Source: Linnemannia hyalina
Lineage: Eukaryota > Mortierellomycota > Mortierellomycetes > Mortierellales > Mortierellaceae
NCBI GenBank assembly: GCA_019671135.1
Contig: JAHRHY010000003.1
Coordinates: 2,728,001-2,792,000 of the forward strand
Direction: 5' to 3'
DNA length: 64,000 nt
The notes below the pieces were generated by a model. The model saw only the letters and a list, made by a program, of their open reading frames with translations, made no database searches and was not told the origin of the DNA. How positions within the stretch are numbered: position 1 is the first letter of the stretch; every line of letters begins with the position of its first letter. Positions 51,986 to 63,953 of this stretch are shown here, one piece after another. The position numbers were made by a program, and so were the translations under genes.

Positions 51986-54765
51986 TCAACTCTCAACTCA
52001 GACATTCATTCTTGTTAACAGCCCGTCCAGCCCCAGGTCTATTCATTCGACTGGGAAGGTATTCCCTATAACCTTCATTTCTCTCGTCCAATATGATTCA
52101 GCCATGACACCATTCTTCCCCCACAGAAAAGAAAGAGGACCCTGGCCGGCTGTCACATTCACCAACAGGGTTGACGTTATTCGTTTCCTTTTTGCAATCT
52201 TCTTGAAGACTGCGGGGTAGCAAACTTGCTTCATTCTTCTCGAAAACAACACGCTCGCCCGTGCTCGTTGTTTTCCTTTCGACTGTGGACTTGAGCTAGT
52301 GACAATGGACAAGAGAGGCTAGCGCGGACACGCCACTCTTTTTTGTTCAATAGATGCCTTTCTTCGATCCCCATGGTACTTCTTTACACCGATACCGATG
52401 GATGTGAGCAAGCCATTTTTTGTTTCACTCTCCTTCACTGCTCTCTATCTCTTTTACGTCTTCGTTTCTTTGACGAACTCTCTTCCCTTTTTCCGCCAGC
52501 AGGGGCAAGGGGTGAGGGAGTAGGAGTAGGAGTTGGATTCCAATTAAAAAAAGGTACTGGTACTGCACTGTTCAGACGGAGATGGATTGTATGCAGCAAA
52601 GCAAGCAAGCAACGACGACGACGACAAAAAATAGTAAATGCCCAACCAAGCGTCGAGAACCATTAGATCCTCATGTTAATTGACGAAACTTGATCACCCC
52701 TTGGTTTTTTCCTCGGTCTTGATGGTTACTGCTTGATCCTAAGTTTTTTGCTGGTTGTTGTTTTTAGCACTTCTCACTCTATCAAACTCGTCCCTGTGGA
52801 TCAAAGAGAGGGAGACAGAGAGAGTGAGTTGGCAGTAAAACGTCCCTTTGGCACACAATTGCTACCTAGCCTTCGCTCAATGCTATTATTCCAAATGCGC
52901 GCATTCTGCATTAATCTCGCCTCCTTTTTCTTGCTTCCTCCTTTGCGTTCTCAAGAAAGACAAAGACGAGTAAGCTTTTTCGCTGCCTAGCAATTATGAC
53001 CTAAGGTAGTATGGATAAATATCGAGGATAGGAAGGAGGAGACCAACCAAAAGGGTGAAAACGAAGCAAAAAGGAAATACCATCACATCTGGACACAAAA
53101 TACATAAGCGAAAGAGTCCGGTTCCTGGCATCTTGATATCCATGTTCCTTCTCCTTGTTTGGCGCCATCCAACTCCCTTTCTGTCTTTCTTCTTTCTCAC
53201 TCTCTATCTCCTCTCTTTTTGTTCTTGTCTTTCCTTCCAACAATACAATTACTATAAAAAAAAAGGGGGAGACCAGGCCAGTGGGTTACCCATGATCCCC
53301 TTTTTTTTCCTGCGTACACTTTTATTATGTGGTTATTCTACTTTCTCAATGACTCCACGAAATCTTCAAAAATAAATTGACGTCTCAATGTACCGTCGTC
53401 GTGGAAAGAGACAGAGAAGCTTTCGCCAGGTATCTTTGAGGATGCCGAGCATCGACGACAACCTTCTTTTGTTCCTTTTTTTTTTGACGGCCTCGCCCTT
53501 CTCTTCTTCCTCGTGCTTTTTATTGGGCCAAGTTACGCCCCTAGCTTTTAGACCACAACTTTGCACTAGTGCCCTTTGTTCCATTGGACCCTTCCTTTCC
53601 TTCTCTTGCAAATACACAGAGTGATACTATTCACTCGTAGAAACACTCCTTGTCTCCAACCCCTGCCTCGCCTCCCCCCACAAATTTTTGGGATGGAAGT
53701 AGATGGAAAAACCACCGGTGAAATAGCTGAGGATTAGAGGTCTGTACCGGAGCTGCACTCACATATTTGATGACATGTTTCTATTTGGAAGATATACTAC
53801 TACTACGCCCATCATTTCGATTGTGTGGTTTCTTTTCTTCTCGATGGGCTTGGGCTTGGCAGAGAGAGCCAACAACAACAGCAACAATAACAACAACAAC
53901 AAAAAGTAGATGACAGATGGGATAACAGTCGATAGTGAACTCTGGCTTGGTCGGCCCACTCTTTGGTGTATGGGGGAGCGGAGGGAATTACACAAGGGAG
54001 AAGAGGACGGGTTTTTTAGTTAGCCTATGCAAAGGTACTCCTTTGACACTAGCGTCTTTTTTTATTCCTTTTTTTTTTTTGGCTGTCTGTTTGTTGCTTT
54101 GTTTCCAGTTGCATGTCTGCCAATGAACGAGAGAGAGAGAGAGAGAGCAATTTTTTTTTCAGATGGATAAGAGGGATCAAGAACACAGGGAAGCGGAAGA
54201 ATGCTGACACCTATCAATAATCATTAATGGGTCTCCTCAATGATCGAACGATTCGGGATTACTATTCTTCTTGGCTCATTTGCTCGTTCTCTTTTCCTCA
54301 TGGCATAGAAAGATGGGGGATTTCGATCAAAGGGACGTGAGGGGAGCGAAATGAAAAATGAGCTCAGACCATTGCTCTAATACCCCTAGTAGAAAAAAAA
54401 CATTTGTTGCTCAGGCCCCTTACGCAATTTTTTCGTGCCCGCTTCAGCCATTCTCCCAATTCCACTCCGAAATGAAATGAAATGGACTCGGCGAAGCAAA
54501 TCTAATAAAAAAAATAGGTCGTGCAAGAAGAGACAGCTCTGCGGGAGGAACAAAAAGGAGACGAATGACAGTATTCTGAACTTCTGACAACCTTGAAGTA
54601 GTTCCCACAACTGCGATCCATCTCACTTGAGGCGAAAAAAAAAAATGAAACGTAAAGAATTCTTCTACGCCGTCATTCCCGGGCAAGTAAAAAAGACAAT
54701 GATGCATGCGTCTTGAGCGCAAGGGTTTCATGCTTTTATCCAAGCGAGCAAAAAAGTAAAAGATG

Positions 54766-54838
54766 AGGTCTCGCCGAGACTCGAACTCGGATTGCAAGAT
54801 TCAGAGTCTTGATTGCTAACCAATTACAACACGAAACC
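54766..54838 (-). tRNA. tRNA-Gln (CTG)
   Basis: Minus-strand 73-nt cloverleaf without intron. Acceptor GGTTTCG pairs with CGAGACC; D-stem TTGT with GCAA (one G-T pair); anticodon stem CAAGA/TCTTG with loop CTCTGAA and anticodon CTG at 34-36; T-arm CCGAG-TTCGAGT-CTCGG. A TTTT terminator follows within about 10 nt. An identical copy lies at 63881-63953 on the opposite strand. Confidence 0.93.
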
Positions 54839-55005
54839 TTTAAATCATCTTGTTGTTTTCATCTGAGTTTCTGACATTGTTATTCTCAAGGTAAATATTT
54901 GAGATCCTCACGTGATGAAATAAGCGCCACCAATAAAAAATAAAAAAAAGGCGATAAAAAAAAAGGCGAAAAAAAAAAAGGCGAAAAAAAAAATGGCTGG
55001 AGAAG

Positions 55006-55452
55006 ATGTGGAACGTGTCGGATCTCCTCCGCGGCATCACCCCCTTGAGCATGTTGACTGAATGGTCCGCGGTCTTCCGGACCCCAATGTCCATCGCCAA
55101 GACAGTCCCTCACAAGTTTGTTGGCTACCTGGAGGCGCAGGCCTCGGAGCTGATCTGGAAACCTCGGTGCTCCGCGACGATCGCGTGGGAACAAAGCCAG
55201 GGCATCTCTGCCAAGGACAAGACATCCAAGTACACAGACCCCCGAGGTGACTGGAGTCAAGGATACGGTTACATCACGCACGATGGTTTCTGTCCGTGTG
55301 GCGCTTCGCTAGCCACACATTGTGAAGGAAGGTGCCATGGGGCGACGAAGGACCCACGCGCTGCTGACGAGCGGTTGTTGGAGAGTTTGTTAGGAAGGAG
55401 GATGTTGTCAATGATGGAGAGGATGGGAAGAATCCCCTTCATTCGTATCTAG
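55006..55452 (+). CDS. 149-aa C-terminal fragment of a probable retroelement ORF
   Basis: The frame opens upstream without a stop (WLEKMWNVSDLLRGITPL) and runs to TAG at 55452. It has clear codon bias, Trp and Cys residues, and a Cys/His cluster: FCPCGASLATHCEGRCHG, in a C-x-C...H-C-x3-C-H pattern that could bind zinc. The C-terminus is LGRRMLSMMERMGRIPFIRI. The diverged second copy (63577-63760, minus strand) preserves the reading frame partly, including ATKDPRAADERLL, so the protein was probably once under selection in a multicopy element. I do not recognise the family; a LINE ORF2 C-terminus is the favoured reading. It may not be expressed. Confidence 0.5.
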   Translation: MWNVSDLLRGITPLSMLTEWSAVFRTPMSIAKTVPHKFVGYLEAQASELIWKPRCSATIAWEQSQGISAKDKTSKYTDPRGDWSQGYGYITHDGFCPCGASLATHCEGRCHGATKDPRAADERLLESLLGRRMLSMMERMGRIPFIRI

Positions 55453-55652
55453 TTTTATTTTCTTCCGTTTAAGCTGTGAAGTGCAGCGACAATTGTCGCG
55501 CAGAGCCAGGTTCTGGACCGGACTGCGACTGGTGGATGGTGCACTGAAGAGTTTGGTCTGTAGTCCCCTTTTACTTCCAAATGACTTCTCTATGCTGTTT
55601 GTCAGAGAAAAAAAATTGTGTACGAAAAAAAAAAAAAAAAAAAAAAAAAAAA
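55006..55652 (+). mobile_element. Probable 5'-truncated non-LTR retrotransposon (LINE) 3' end
   Basis: A coding fragment (55006-55452) is followed by about 170 bp of 3' UTR, including a CGACAATTGTCG palindrome and further inverted repeats, and ends in a 28-nt poly(A) tract at 55625-55652. Coding-strand orientation, 3' poly(A), abrupt 5' end and a second diverged copy in the window together fit a LINE fragment. No reverse transcriptase motif is present in the remaining part, so the class is inferred. Confidence 0.6.
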
Positions 55653-55959
55653 GACGCGGACGAAAGGAATGGTACCTCAACTTCACAACGAGGCGAGGAC
55701 GATGGCAGGATCAGTATAGGTGAAAGTAAAGGTATAGAACGTTAAAAGCAAACAAACTGCTTCGTTGTCTTATTTTTCATCGTTTCTTAAAGATGACTTT
55801 TCATGCCGCCGAACAAAAAACAAGACGAGGAGTCGATGAAAAATATATTGGGAAAAGAAGGGCATGGGAAGAAGGCATGTCGCCTGTTTTTAATCAATGA
55901 GTAGGGAGAACACGTGCAAAGTGTTAAATGTATACTTGGGGGGGGTGTTTTTTTTCTAT
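55653..55959. other. Spacer between LINE tail and MRP 3' end
   Basis: About 300 bp downstream of the MRP stop codon on the minus strand. An AATATATTTTTC stretch and AT-rich sequence fit a 3' UTR; no gene is seen. Confidence 0.5.
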
Positions 55960-58900
55960 TTACGAGCGAACGGTAGCACTGTCGCGTTGCTCCTTGGCCT
56001 TGGCAATCTCCAAGAGCGCCTCCAACTCTGTCGAGCGCTCGCACATCGAGCGGAACAACGAGTCCTCCTTGCGCATCAGGGTATAGGGTCTGTCGTACTC
56101 TGCAATCTCTCCCGCATCCATGACAAGTACCCTGTCGAAGTCGGCAATGGTCCTGATACGATGGGCAATCGTGATAATGGTCGCCTCAGACATCTCCTCG
56201 CGGATGGTTGTCTGAACCTTGAGATCGGTTTCAAAATCAACACTGGCGGTCGCCTCATCCATGACGATGATCTTTGACCGACGGACGAGAGCGCGGGCGA
56301 GGGCGATCAATTGACGTTGGCCCTGTGAAAAGTTGGATCCGTTCTCCTTCACGACTGTGTCCAGGGTGATCTTGGAGGGGTCGACAATTTCCGTGCTGTC
56401 TGAAGCGTCATCCTTGATAGATCCAGCGGGCGACTTTGTGTTAGGGGAAGATGAGACCTTGGGGGTGGCAGTTCCATCCAGACGGACGGCGCTGGCAGGG
56501 ATCAAGTGACTGCGGCGAAGAGCCTCCCAGAGATCGAAATCCTCGTGCTCGTCGAAGGGATCCAAGTTGAAGCGAAGGGTGCCCCTGAACAAGATGGGGT
56601 CCTGAGGGATGATTGTCAGCTTGGATCGCAAGTCATGCAAACCAATCTTGGTGATATCGATCCCGTCAATGATGATCCTGCCGCCAACGGGCTCCATGAA
56701 GCGGAAGAGCGAGATGGCCAGAGTAGACTTTCCTGATCCAGTACGACCGACCACACCAATCTTCTCGCCGGCCTTGACAGTGAACGAGATGTTCTTGATG
56801 ACCTCGGGAGTGTCGGGGGCGTACTTCATGGTCAAGTGATCGATCACGATTTCTCCATTATGAGGCCACGATGCTGGTGGACGCGATCCTGGGATGATTG
56901 CTGCAGGTTCTGCCTCCAAGTCCATGTACTCGACGACACGTTCGACCTATTACAGGGATGCAGAGGAGAGAAGATATGAACGGGTTAGTTCAATTAGTCC
57001 TTGCTAAACCTTAACCGATGCACCGCCATAAAAGCAATGGCAATCGTCTATATCAATCTGAGGCACGAAAAATAGGTAGACAGGGACGACTACTAACAGC
57101 ATTTAAATTCATTTCGCACTCGGTATATGAGCGAATGACCCAGACAACGGTGCCGGTGAACATCAAGGAATAGGTGAGCGACATGGCAGCCCAGCCGGCT
57201 TGAATGGTATCGCTGTACTGGAGGATAAGCATTCCGGTGGAAAAGGCGACAAAGGCTCCTGCAATATCGACGCGCCAGTGCAGCCAGCGGTTAGCAGTCC
57301 AGAGCAGGAAGAAGGTCCTGTTGTTGTCGTCGAGGTTGACCATGTTCCTGCTGATAAAACGTTCCTGGAAACCATAGGCGCGAATGGTGGCGATTCCGAC
57401 AAGGGTCTCGTTGAAGTGGTTGAGGATGGGCGAGCGCGAGTTGGAGTTGAGGCGCTTGAGGTCACGAGAGATGGGGACGTAGAACATTCCAATGGCGCCG
57501 TAGATAATGACGATAAAGACGGCGGCGATCAGGAACAATGGCATGTTGAATGAGATAACTCCGATAATGCCGATGACTGTGATCACTTGAGTAATAAACA
57601 TCAAGAGAGTGCGGTTGACAGACTCGTCGATGGTCGAAATGTCGGAACTGAAGCGGTTGATGATGCGGCCGATGGGGGTGGTGTCAAAGAAGCGGACCTT
57701 GGCGCGCGAGACCTTATCGAGCAATTGGGCGTGCAAGGTGCGGGAACCACGGATGCTGACAAAGACAGTGATGTAGTAGCCACCAAAGATCGAAAAGACC
57801 ATGGTGAAGACTGCGAGGAGGACGTAGACGCCCAAATAAAACTCAACGCTGACAGGGTCGGGTTTGCCGAGAGCCTTCATCGCCATGCTGATAAGTTCAT
57901 GATCGGTGGTGTTGGTGGGACGGTGAATGTTGTTGAGGGACTGGACGATGGGCTCGGGAGCAACGGTGCCAAAGGTCATGAGAACAAGGGATCCGGCGGC
58001 AGCGGAGACTTTGTTGCCCCATCTAGCCAACCAAGCCTTCTGTCCAATGTCGACCAACTCCATGAGGAAGGTAATACAGAGCAGCAAGAACCAGACAGGG
58101 TATCCACCACAGGCATCGATATAGGCCTTATAGACCTTCCAGGAGACAGCGCCGATAACTTTCTTCTCGTCCTCAGTCAGCTTGGAGATGACGTGTGACT
58201 TGTCAGTTGCCTTGGCCTTCTTGGGAGCGTCTTCGCCGTCCAAAGTGCTGACTTCGCTGTCGGCATCCGATTCGGAGACGACAAGCTTGACATGATCGAT
58301 CCATCCGTTGCGAATACATTCCTCAGGGGTACCGGTACCAAGAATGACACCCTTGTCCAAAGCCACAACATATGTGGCGGCGCTCAAAGTCAGCTGAACT
58401 TGGTGAGTAGCCATAAGGATTGAACGGCCGGCCAAAAGAGGTCCGGAAAGGGTCTGGAAGAGACGTTTACCGGTGTGGGTATCGACGGCAGAGAGACAGT
58501 CATCCAAAAGCAAGACATTGGCATCAGAGTAAACAGCACGAGCAAGAGCGACACGCTGCTTCTGGCCTCCAGAAAGAGTAATACCCTGCTCTCCAATCTG
58601 AGTGTGGTCTCCAGCCTCAAGGACCTCGAAATCGGTAACAAGAGCGCATCCCTCAATAACAGCGTCGTAGCGGTCCTGATCAAAGGCCTTGCCGAAAAGA
58701 ATATTGTCGCGAATGGTAGTGTTCTGGAGCCAAGCAGTCTGGGCTACATAGGCGATTCCCGATCCACGAGGGCGCAATCCGTTGCTGTCATAGTCGAGGC
58801 GGGGCAAGTACATGTGTCCTTCGGTGCGCTCGAGCTCGCCAAGAAGCGCAAGCAACAGAGCAGACTTTCCTGATCCAGTGGGGCCAACAATGACAGACAG

Positions 58901-61555
58901 CCCGCCAACAGGGAAATCGGCAGAAATGTTCTTCAGCTGGAAACGCTCCTGAACGGCCTCGGGTTCGGCAACTACCTCGGGTTCAGCAGGCTTGGGAGTA
59001 TCCTTAGAGAACTTGCCCTTGATCTTCTGAATCCAGGAATCCTTCTTGACAGCAGCCTTGGCGGGGACCTGGTCTTGCTCCTTGTTGGGCCACGAGTACG
59101 AGGCATTGACGAATCCGATAGTGGGATGAGACGAGGCATGAACGGGGGCCTTGCCATCAATCTTGGTGACGGTGGTATCATTGACAATGTCCTCCTCATC
59201 CAAAAATTCGCCGATACGCTTCAAGCTGACCTGGGCACGCATCATGGACATCATAGCCCATGGAATAGTTGACAGAGCCTGCCTCAGAATATCGAGCAAG
59301 GCCAAGGTGGTGAAAAGAGCAGAAGCGGTGATCTCGTTGCCAAATAGACGAGTGTAAGCCCAAAAGATGACGACAATGTTAAGGAGAGGGATGATCTGCC
59401 AGGCGAGGTTGGAGATAGCCATACGGGTGTAAGAGTCCTTGGTGCGAAGCAATTCTTTCTCACGGGCAGTGGTAATCTTTTCGACAAACTTGCCCTCCCA
59501 GCCGAAAAACTTGACAATGCGGATGGCTGAGAGCATCTCTGTGAGGGTATCCATGCGCTCATCCTTGGTCTCCATGATCTCGCGGAACAGCTTTCTCATG
59601 GCAGCGTACAGCTTGGTAGGGATAGGCAGAGTCACGACCATGAATCCGATTCCGACAAAGGCTGCTGGTCCAAGAAGGTAGTACAGCTGAACAGAAGCTA
59701 GCGTAAACTCAATCGGGAACCTATTGTGAGAATGAGATCGTGTGAGTTTACGTCGAAAAGCGCCCGTGTTTTTTTCCCGTTTTCGTTCCCGACTAAAAAA
59801 TGCTTACTCATAGCACATGTGCATGTAGCAGACAGCCTGTTCCAATCTCTGGACATCGACAGCAACCAAGTCTAGATGGGTGGAAGGAAATAAATACAAA
59901 AAGTCAGAAAACGAGTATACGAAGTAAAATAACATTAACAAGGTGTGCAAAAAGATGAATAACGTACTAGAGATGTTCGTGTTGCCCTCCTTCTTCTTTT
60001 TAGGTGCCTCGCCGTCCTCGCTCCCCTTGGAGTCCAGAGATGAGTTTACATCCTTGCGACGAAGAGACTTGGCAAAGACTTCGGCGTTACAGATTGAGGT
60101 GGCGCGAACAAAGATGCGGCGACCCATGTGGAGCGCGGCCTGTTGGCAGAGCGAGCCGAAGAGGGAGGCAAACAAGAGACCAAAGACCCAGGCGTACATG
60201 TCCAGACCAGGCTTTCCGCAGTCCCTGCACTCGATAAACTTTGTGATTCTGTTCAGGCAGATGGGCGAGATGACTCTGAGGGCACCGTAGGGAAGAGCCA
60301 GGAGGAACTGAATAAAAAAGTCCCAGCGGAGGGCGTAGATAAGGGTCCGGGTAAAAGACGATTTCTTCTTGTTGGTAAAGTAGCTATCATCGTCGAAAAG
60401 GGTAAAGAATAACGTTTAGTCAGTACGTCTGTCCCTTGTGCTTAGTGCTCTCATTATTATTATTATTATTATTATTTGTCCTTGGCATTGGCCTTGGATA
60501 AAAGAATGAGATCCGTATTTGGACATCTTCTCTAACAACTTACTTTGTGATTCTAAACCGTTGCAACGAGTGTTGGGCAAGGTCACTGCTAGCAAGAGGA
60601 GGGAGATCTTTGTCGAGAAGAGGCCTCCTGAAACCAAGATACACCCAGGGGTTGATCCACGAAAAGGCCACAAACGAGTACAGCGAAGCAGCAGACTCAG
60701 GCGCAGGCACACGCTCAATCTCGCCTTCCCTCAGTTTCTTGGGAGGTGTCCAGGGTTGGTACGGCTTGGTGATCAGCGCGACCCAAATCAACGCAGCAGT
60801 CGTCAACCAGAGAGCATCCTCCAACTTGAGTCTCACCGACCATTCGGAAAAGGGAGTCGTCAATACGTCGTTGTGGTAGAGCTGGATAGATGTCAGGGCC
60901 AATTGGAGAACGTAAAAGAAATCGAGCTGAGGGCGGACCCAGAACTGAAAGGCGACTGCAGGGCGGATCAAGAACACAAACGACAGAGCCAACGCATATG
61001 CCCATGACAGGGATCTGATTGAGTCAGTCAACAAACTGTATTTCTCAGTTGCAGCAACAAAAGAAAAGGTGTCATCTTCGCTGTCGTTGTTGTTGTTGAG
61101 GTGGAAATTGGCAAGAGAAAAGACGGAGAGACCGAGAGCAAAGGCAGTCAGACCCTGGCGGGCAAGATTGACGCCCATGCCAGAGTTGCGCTGGTCCTGG
61201 TATTGCTCGGCGGCCTGAGTGGTCTCGTTGATGGCGGAAGAGTCCCCGTGGCTGTGACCGATGGTGGTGTCACCATGCTGGTGTGTGGGGATATTAAGGT
61301 CATCCTCGTTCAGGTTGTCTTTGACAGCGTCGTATTGATCCAGGTGAATGGGCTTTCGTGAGAGGTGCACAATCAACAAGGCCGAAGCGATCGAGTATGC
61401 CAAAGGCAGAGTCGATTCTACCAAGCTTTTTAAGAGAAGAAGTATCGATGGTTAATACATTTCTGGTACTGAAACAAAGAAAGAAGGGTGCCAACCTGCA
61501 TTGTCGACCGACCGACGAGGTATGTGCTGGGTACTTACTCAATGGGAGATACCAT
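55960..61555 (-). CDS. ABC transporter, ABCC/MRP family (full-length)
   Basis: Six exons: 61539-61555, 60544-61425, 59968-60383, 59808-59871, 57098-59720 and 55960-56946; 1662 aa. The N-terminus has extra membrane helices and a His-rich loop (HQHGDTTIGHSHGD), then FSWINPWVYLGFRRPLLDKD, the typical entry to TMD1. NBD1: GPTGSGKS (about 739), LSGGQKQRVALARAVY and LLLDDCLSAVD. A linker with TMD2 follows (RFFDTTPIGRIINRFSSDIS). NBD2: GRTGSGKST (about 1401), NFSQGQRQLIALARAL and VMDEATASVD. Both sites keep Walker A, signature and Walker B; NBD1 has DD instead of DE at the catalytic position, the usual degenerate site of ABCC proteins. These pumps export glutathione conjugates and drugs at the vacuole or plasma membrane. 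The 17-nt first exon (MVSPI plus two bases) is inferred from phase. It sits between two inverted tRNA/LINE copies. Confidence 0.93.
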
Positions 61556-62422
61556 CTTTTATGCAAACGTTTGTTTGTTTTCCTCTTCTCTTTGTTCTTA
61601 CTGCCGTTGAAACAAAAGAAACGAGTGAGATGCCGGTTGCAAAAACGGGGACGGAGAAGCGAGAGAAAGAGGGGAGAGAGGGAAGGGACGGAGAAGTGAG
61701 GTACAAAAAAGAACAAAAAAGGAGAACAAAAGAAAGGAAGAGAAATCGAAAGCACGTCTCTGTTCAGAGTATTTATTTGTGCCTGTTCCCCCTTTTTTTT
61801 TGCAATTCTTCCGTGGGAGGGCGGGCGAGCGGGGTGGGAGAAGGACAGCAGCCTGTCTAGGCGATCATTGGTCCGCAGTCCTTAGAAGTCATGGCATGTC
61901 CAAACCTTGAAAAAAAGGGACAAAGAATCGATTTGTGAGCAAACAAAAAAAACCAGGAACGAGAGGACCGAGAGCATGAAACGTGCCGCGCCACAAAAGA
62001 TTGAAGATGGCGCAAGGGAACATTCATCCATAAATCATCTTGGCCACGAAAGCAGCGGCTTCATGCATAAACAATATCCAATGGCGAGTGAATGAGTGAG
62101 AGCAAATGTGGTTCGAAAGAATGAAAAAGTCATGAGATCAAGGGCGTCAGTGCTTTTTTTTCCAATCAAAGGTGTCAATTTCCCATTGCTTGACAGTTCG
62201 CCATTGACAACTTTTAGCCGGATTAGGCGGCATGTATTCATGGCCATCCGTTGGTCATTCTATCCCTCCACGCCATTTCCGTTTGGACATGGTTGGGCAG
62301 ATTATCACAACAAGATGGCAAAGCCAAAAATAAAGGGGAGGAAACAAACAAACACGCCGAATGACCCTTCCTAACCATCAACAAACACACAAGAACGCAA
62401 CGTCCTCTCTTTCTTTCATAAT
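61556..62422. promoter_or_regulatory. Upstream region of the MRP gene
   Basis: About 870 bp. From 61640 to 61745 the minus strand is a long CT-rich leader, as at other genes. Farther out, 61900-62400 shows no gene, tRNA or repeat that can be supported. Confidence 0.45.
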
Positions 62423-63100
62423 ATGCTCACGGACCTGAAGGAGGAGAACCTTAAAGGACACGCCGTTCCATTGCCGAATATGTCCATTTTGGGCTATGTA
62501 TTGTATCTGTGTACTCTTTGTATGCGTGGTGCAAAAGCTCCAATCGCTCCTGTTCCTGATTCCCTTACCAAGGTGTCATGTGCTCATCTCGGCACGATCT
62601 TTGGAGGTCCGAAGGGTGGGCGAGAGAAAAAAGAAGTTCGAACAACTCCAGATGGTATCCTCTGCTTCTATTTTTTGCGTTCCCTATTCTGCAACGCATT
62701 GCGCAGCAGCCTTGAAAGAGCCAAGATAACAAATGAAGTGATGAGGCGATTGGCAAAGGTCAATCATGCTGAAGGCGAGGGTGCTAATTGCTACGGAAAA
62801 TATATGCTCACTTTGTACAAGACAAGAAAAAAGCCAAGTGTCAATTTTAATGCTGAGTATCAAGGTGGCATAGCAATGAACATCATGCCTGTAGAGCCAA
62901 ATGTGAACAACGAGGATAAGACCCTGGATGGACGTTCTTGGCGTACGTATTGCTCTGTGTTCGTTTTTCTCTCTCCTTGGTTTGTATCACAAAAAGGGTT
63001 GGCGGTAAACGCCGCGATTAAAGGGAAAAAACAAAGGAGTCCAGATCGCATTCTGAATTATCTACAACGAACACACACACACACACACACACACACATAA
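62423..63100 (+). other. Unsupported long open frame, 225 codons
   Basis: An ATG-initiated frame (MLTDLKEENLKGHAVPLPNM) runs into the CA microsatellite, which it reads as a Thr-His repeat before the stop. Three or four Cys and several Lys/Arg stretches are present, but no domain is recognised. Composition resembles the surrounding intergenic DNA. It could be a remnant or an orphan gene; I treat it as unproven. Confidence 0.25.
63070..63098. repeat. CA dinucleotide microsatellite
   Basis: About 14 consecutive CA units on the plus strand. Confidence 0.9.
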
Positions 63101-63576
63101 TAGCACTCGCCTCAAATGATTGTTCTTTGCAACCTCGTAAGCGCTACGAGATATAACAATAATATGTCGCGAAGTGAGAGGTTGACACGTTGCAAGTTGT
63201 AAACCAGTGGCAAAATATTAGGCGCGTCTCTCTTTTGCTTAGGCGGCGCGGAACTCGCCCTCCACCAGTAATCCCATTTCAAAGAGTAATGCGATACCGA
63301 TACCAGAACTTTCATATCCCCTAGTCGTCCAGGTCCGCTTTTCGTTTACACATCTTCAGCTCTGTCAGGATGTTCCTCCATAGTTTTTTAACTTTTTTTT
63401 TTAATCTTTCGCACCTATACAATTTCATGTCTCTGACAAACGGCACAGAAAAGGCATTTAGAAGTAAAAAGGGATACAGATCAAACTCTTTAATACACTA
63501 TCTACTAGTTGCAGTTTGGTCCAGAACCTGGCTCTACACAACAATTGTCGCCGGGTCTTCACAGTTTAAAATAAAA

Positions 63577-63760
63577 CTAGATACGAATAAACCGGATTCT
63601 TCCCATCCTCTCCATAATTGACAAACTCCTGTTCCTCCTTCCTCACAAACTCTGCAACAGCCGCTCGTCAGCAGCGCGTGGGTCCTTGGTCGCTCCAGGA
63701 CATGTTCCATCCTCATGTGTGGCTAACGAAGCGCCACACGGGGCAGAAACCATCACGGGA
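63577..63760 (-). pseudogene. Degenerate second copy of the retroelement frame
   Basis: The minus strand reproduces the C-terminal part of the frame at 55280-55452: a CGASLATH block, ATKDPRAADERLL and RMGRI-FIRI then TAG, but with several substitutions, a frame disruption and a TGA after the ERLLQSL block. The 5' part is missing and is replaced by unrelated sequence. It is therefore a decayed relative of the left copy. Confidence 0.7.
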
Positions 63761-63880
63761 TCGGCTACTAGGCTTAAAACCCCTTAAGCTCCTGACCGCT
63801 CGTCATGTGACATATGAGAGTTTAGAGTTTACTGAATAAATAAGCAAAAAACTCAGACGAAAACATCAAGATGATTTAAA

Positions 63881-63953
63881 GGTTTCGTGTTGTAATTGGT
63901 TAGCAATCAAGACTCTGAATCTTGCAATCCGAGTTCGAGTCTCGGCGAGACCT
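63881..63953 (+). tRNA. tRNA-Gln (CTG), second copy
   Basis: Identical over its 73 nt to the tRNA at 54766-54838, on the opposite strand, with the same CTG anticodon, cloverleaf pairing and a TTTT terminator starting a few bases after the discriminator T. Confidence 0.93.

Larger units (their letters stand above)
50388..54765. other. Gene-poor tract of about 4.4 kb with simple repeats
   Basis: Between the kinase start and the tRNA no coding region can be supported. The first kilobase probably contains the kinase leader, with a GGTATCGCCGG-like GC island and CT-rich minus strand. It then holds a GA microsatellite (51261-51335), a 19-bp minisatellite (51453-51544), a CTCACACTCACGCAGT-type repeat (51905-51985), and many poly-T/poly-A runs from 52.4 kb on. 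Frames of 60 to 120 codons occur but lack codon-position bias or homology. Non-coding transcripts cannot be excluded. Confidence 0.6.
54745..55652. repeat. Left arm of an inverted duplication (tRNA plus LINE-like tail)
   Basis: The arm comprises the tRNA-Gln with its terminator, about 165 bp of 5' flank, the LINE-like 3' end and its poly(A). The reverse complement recurs at about 63395-63970. The two arms share the whole tRNA, a flank containing CTTTAAATCATCTTG, the 3' half of the LINE-like frame and its 3' UTR. The right arm lacks roughly 240 bp that correspond to the first half of the frame. Confidence 0.8.

Noticed and set aside
51824..52220. Ser/Thr/His-rich frames around 51.8-52.2 kb
   Set aside because: They translate the CACTCAC-type tandem repeat and switch frame with it; no conserved segment.
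54886..55281. Minus-strand frame opposite the LINE-like ORF
   Set aside because: It is antisense to the frame that shows conserved decay in the second copy and runs into the A/T-rich linker.
62423..63100. 225-codon frame as a real gene
   Set aside because: No domain, no clear codon bias, and it reads through a CA microsatellite; listed only as unproven.
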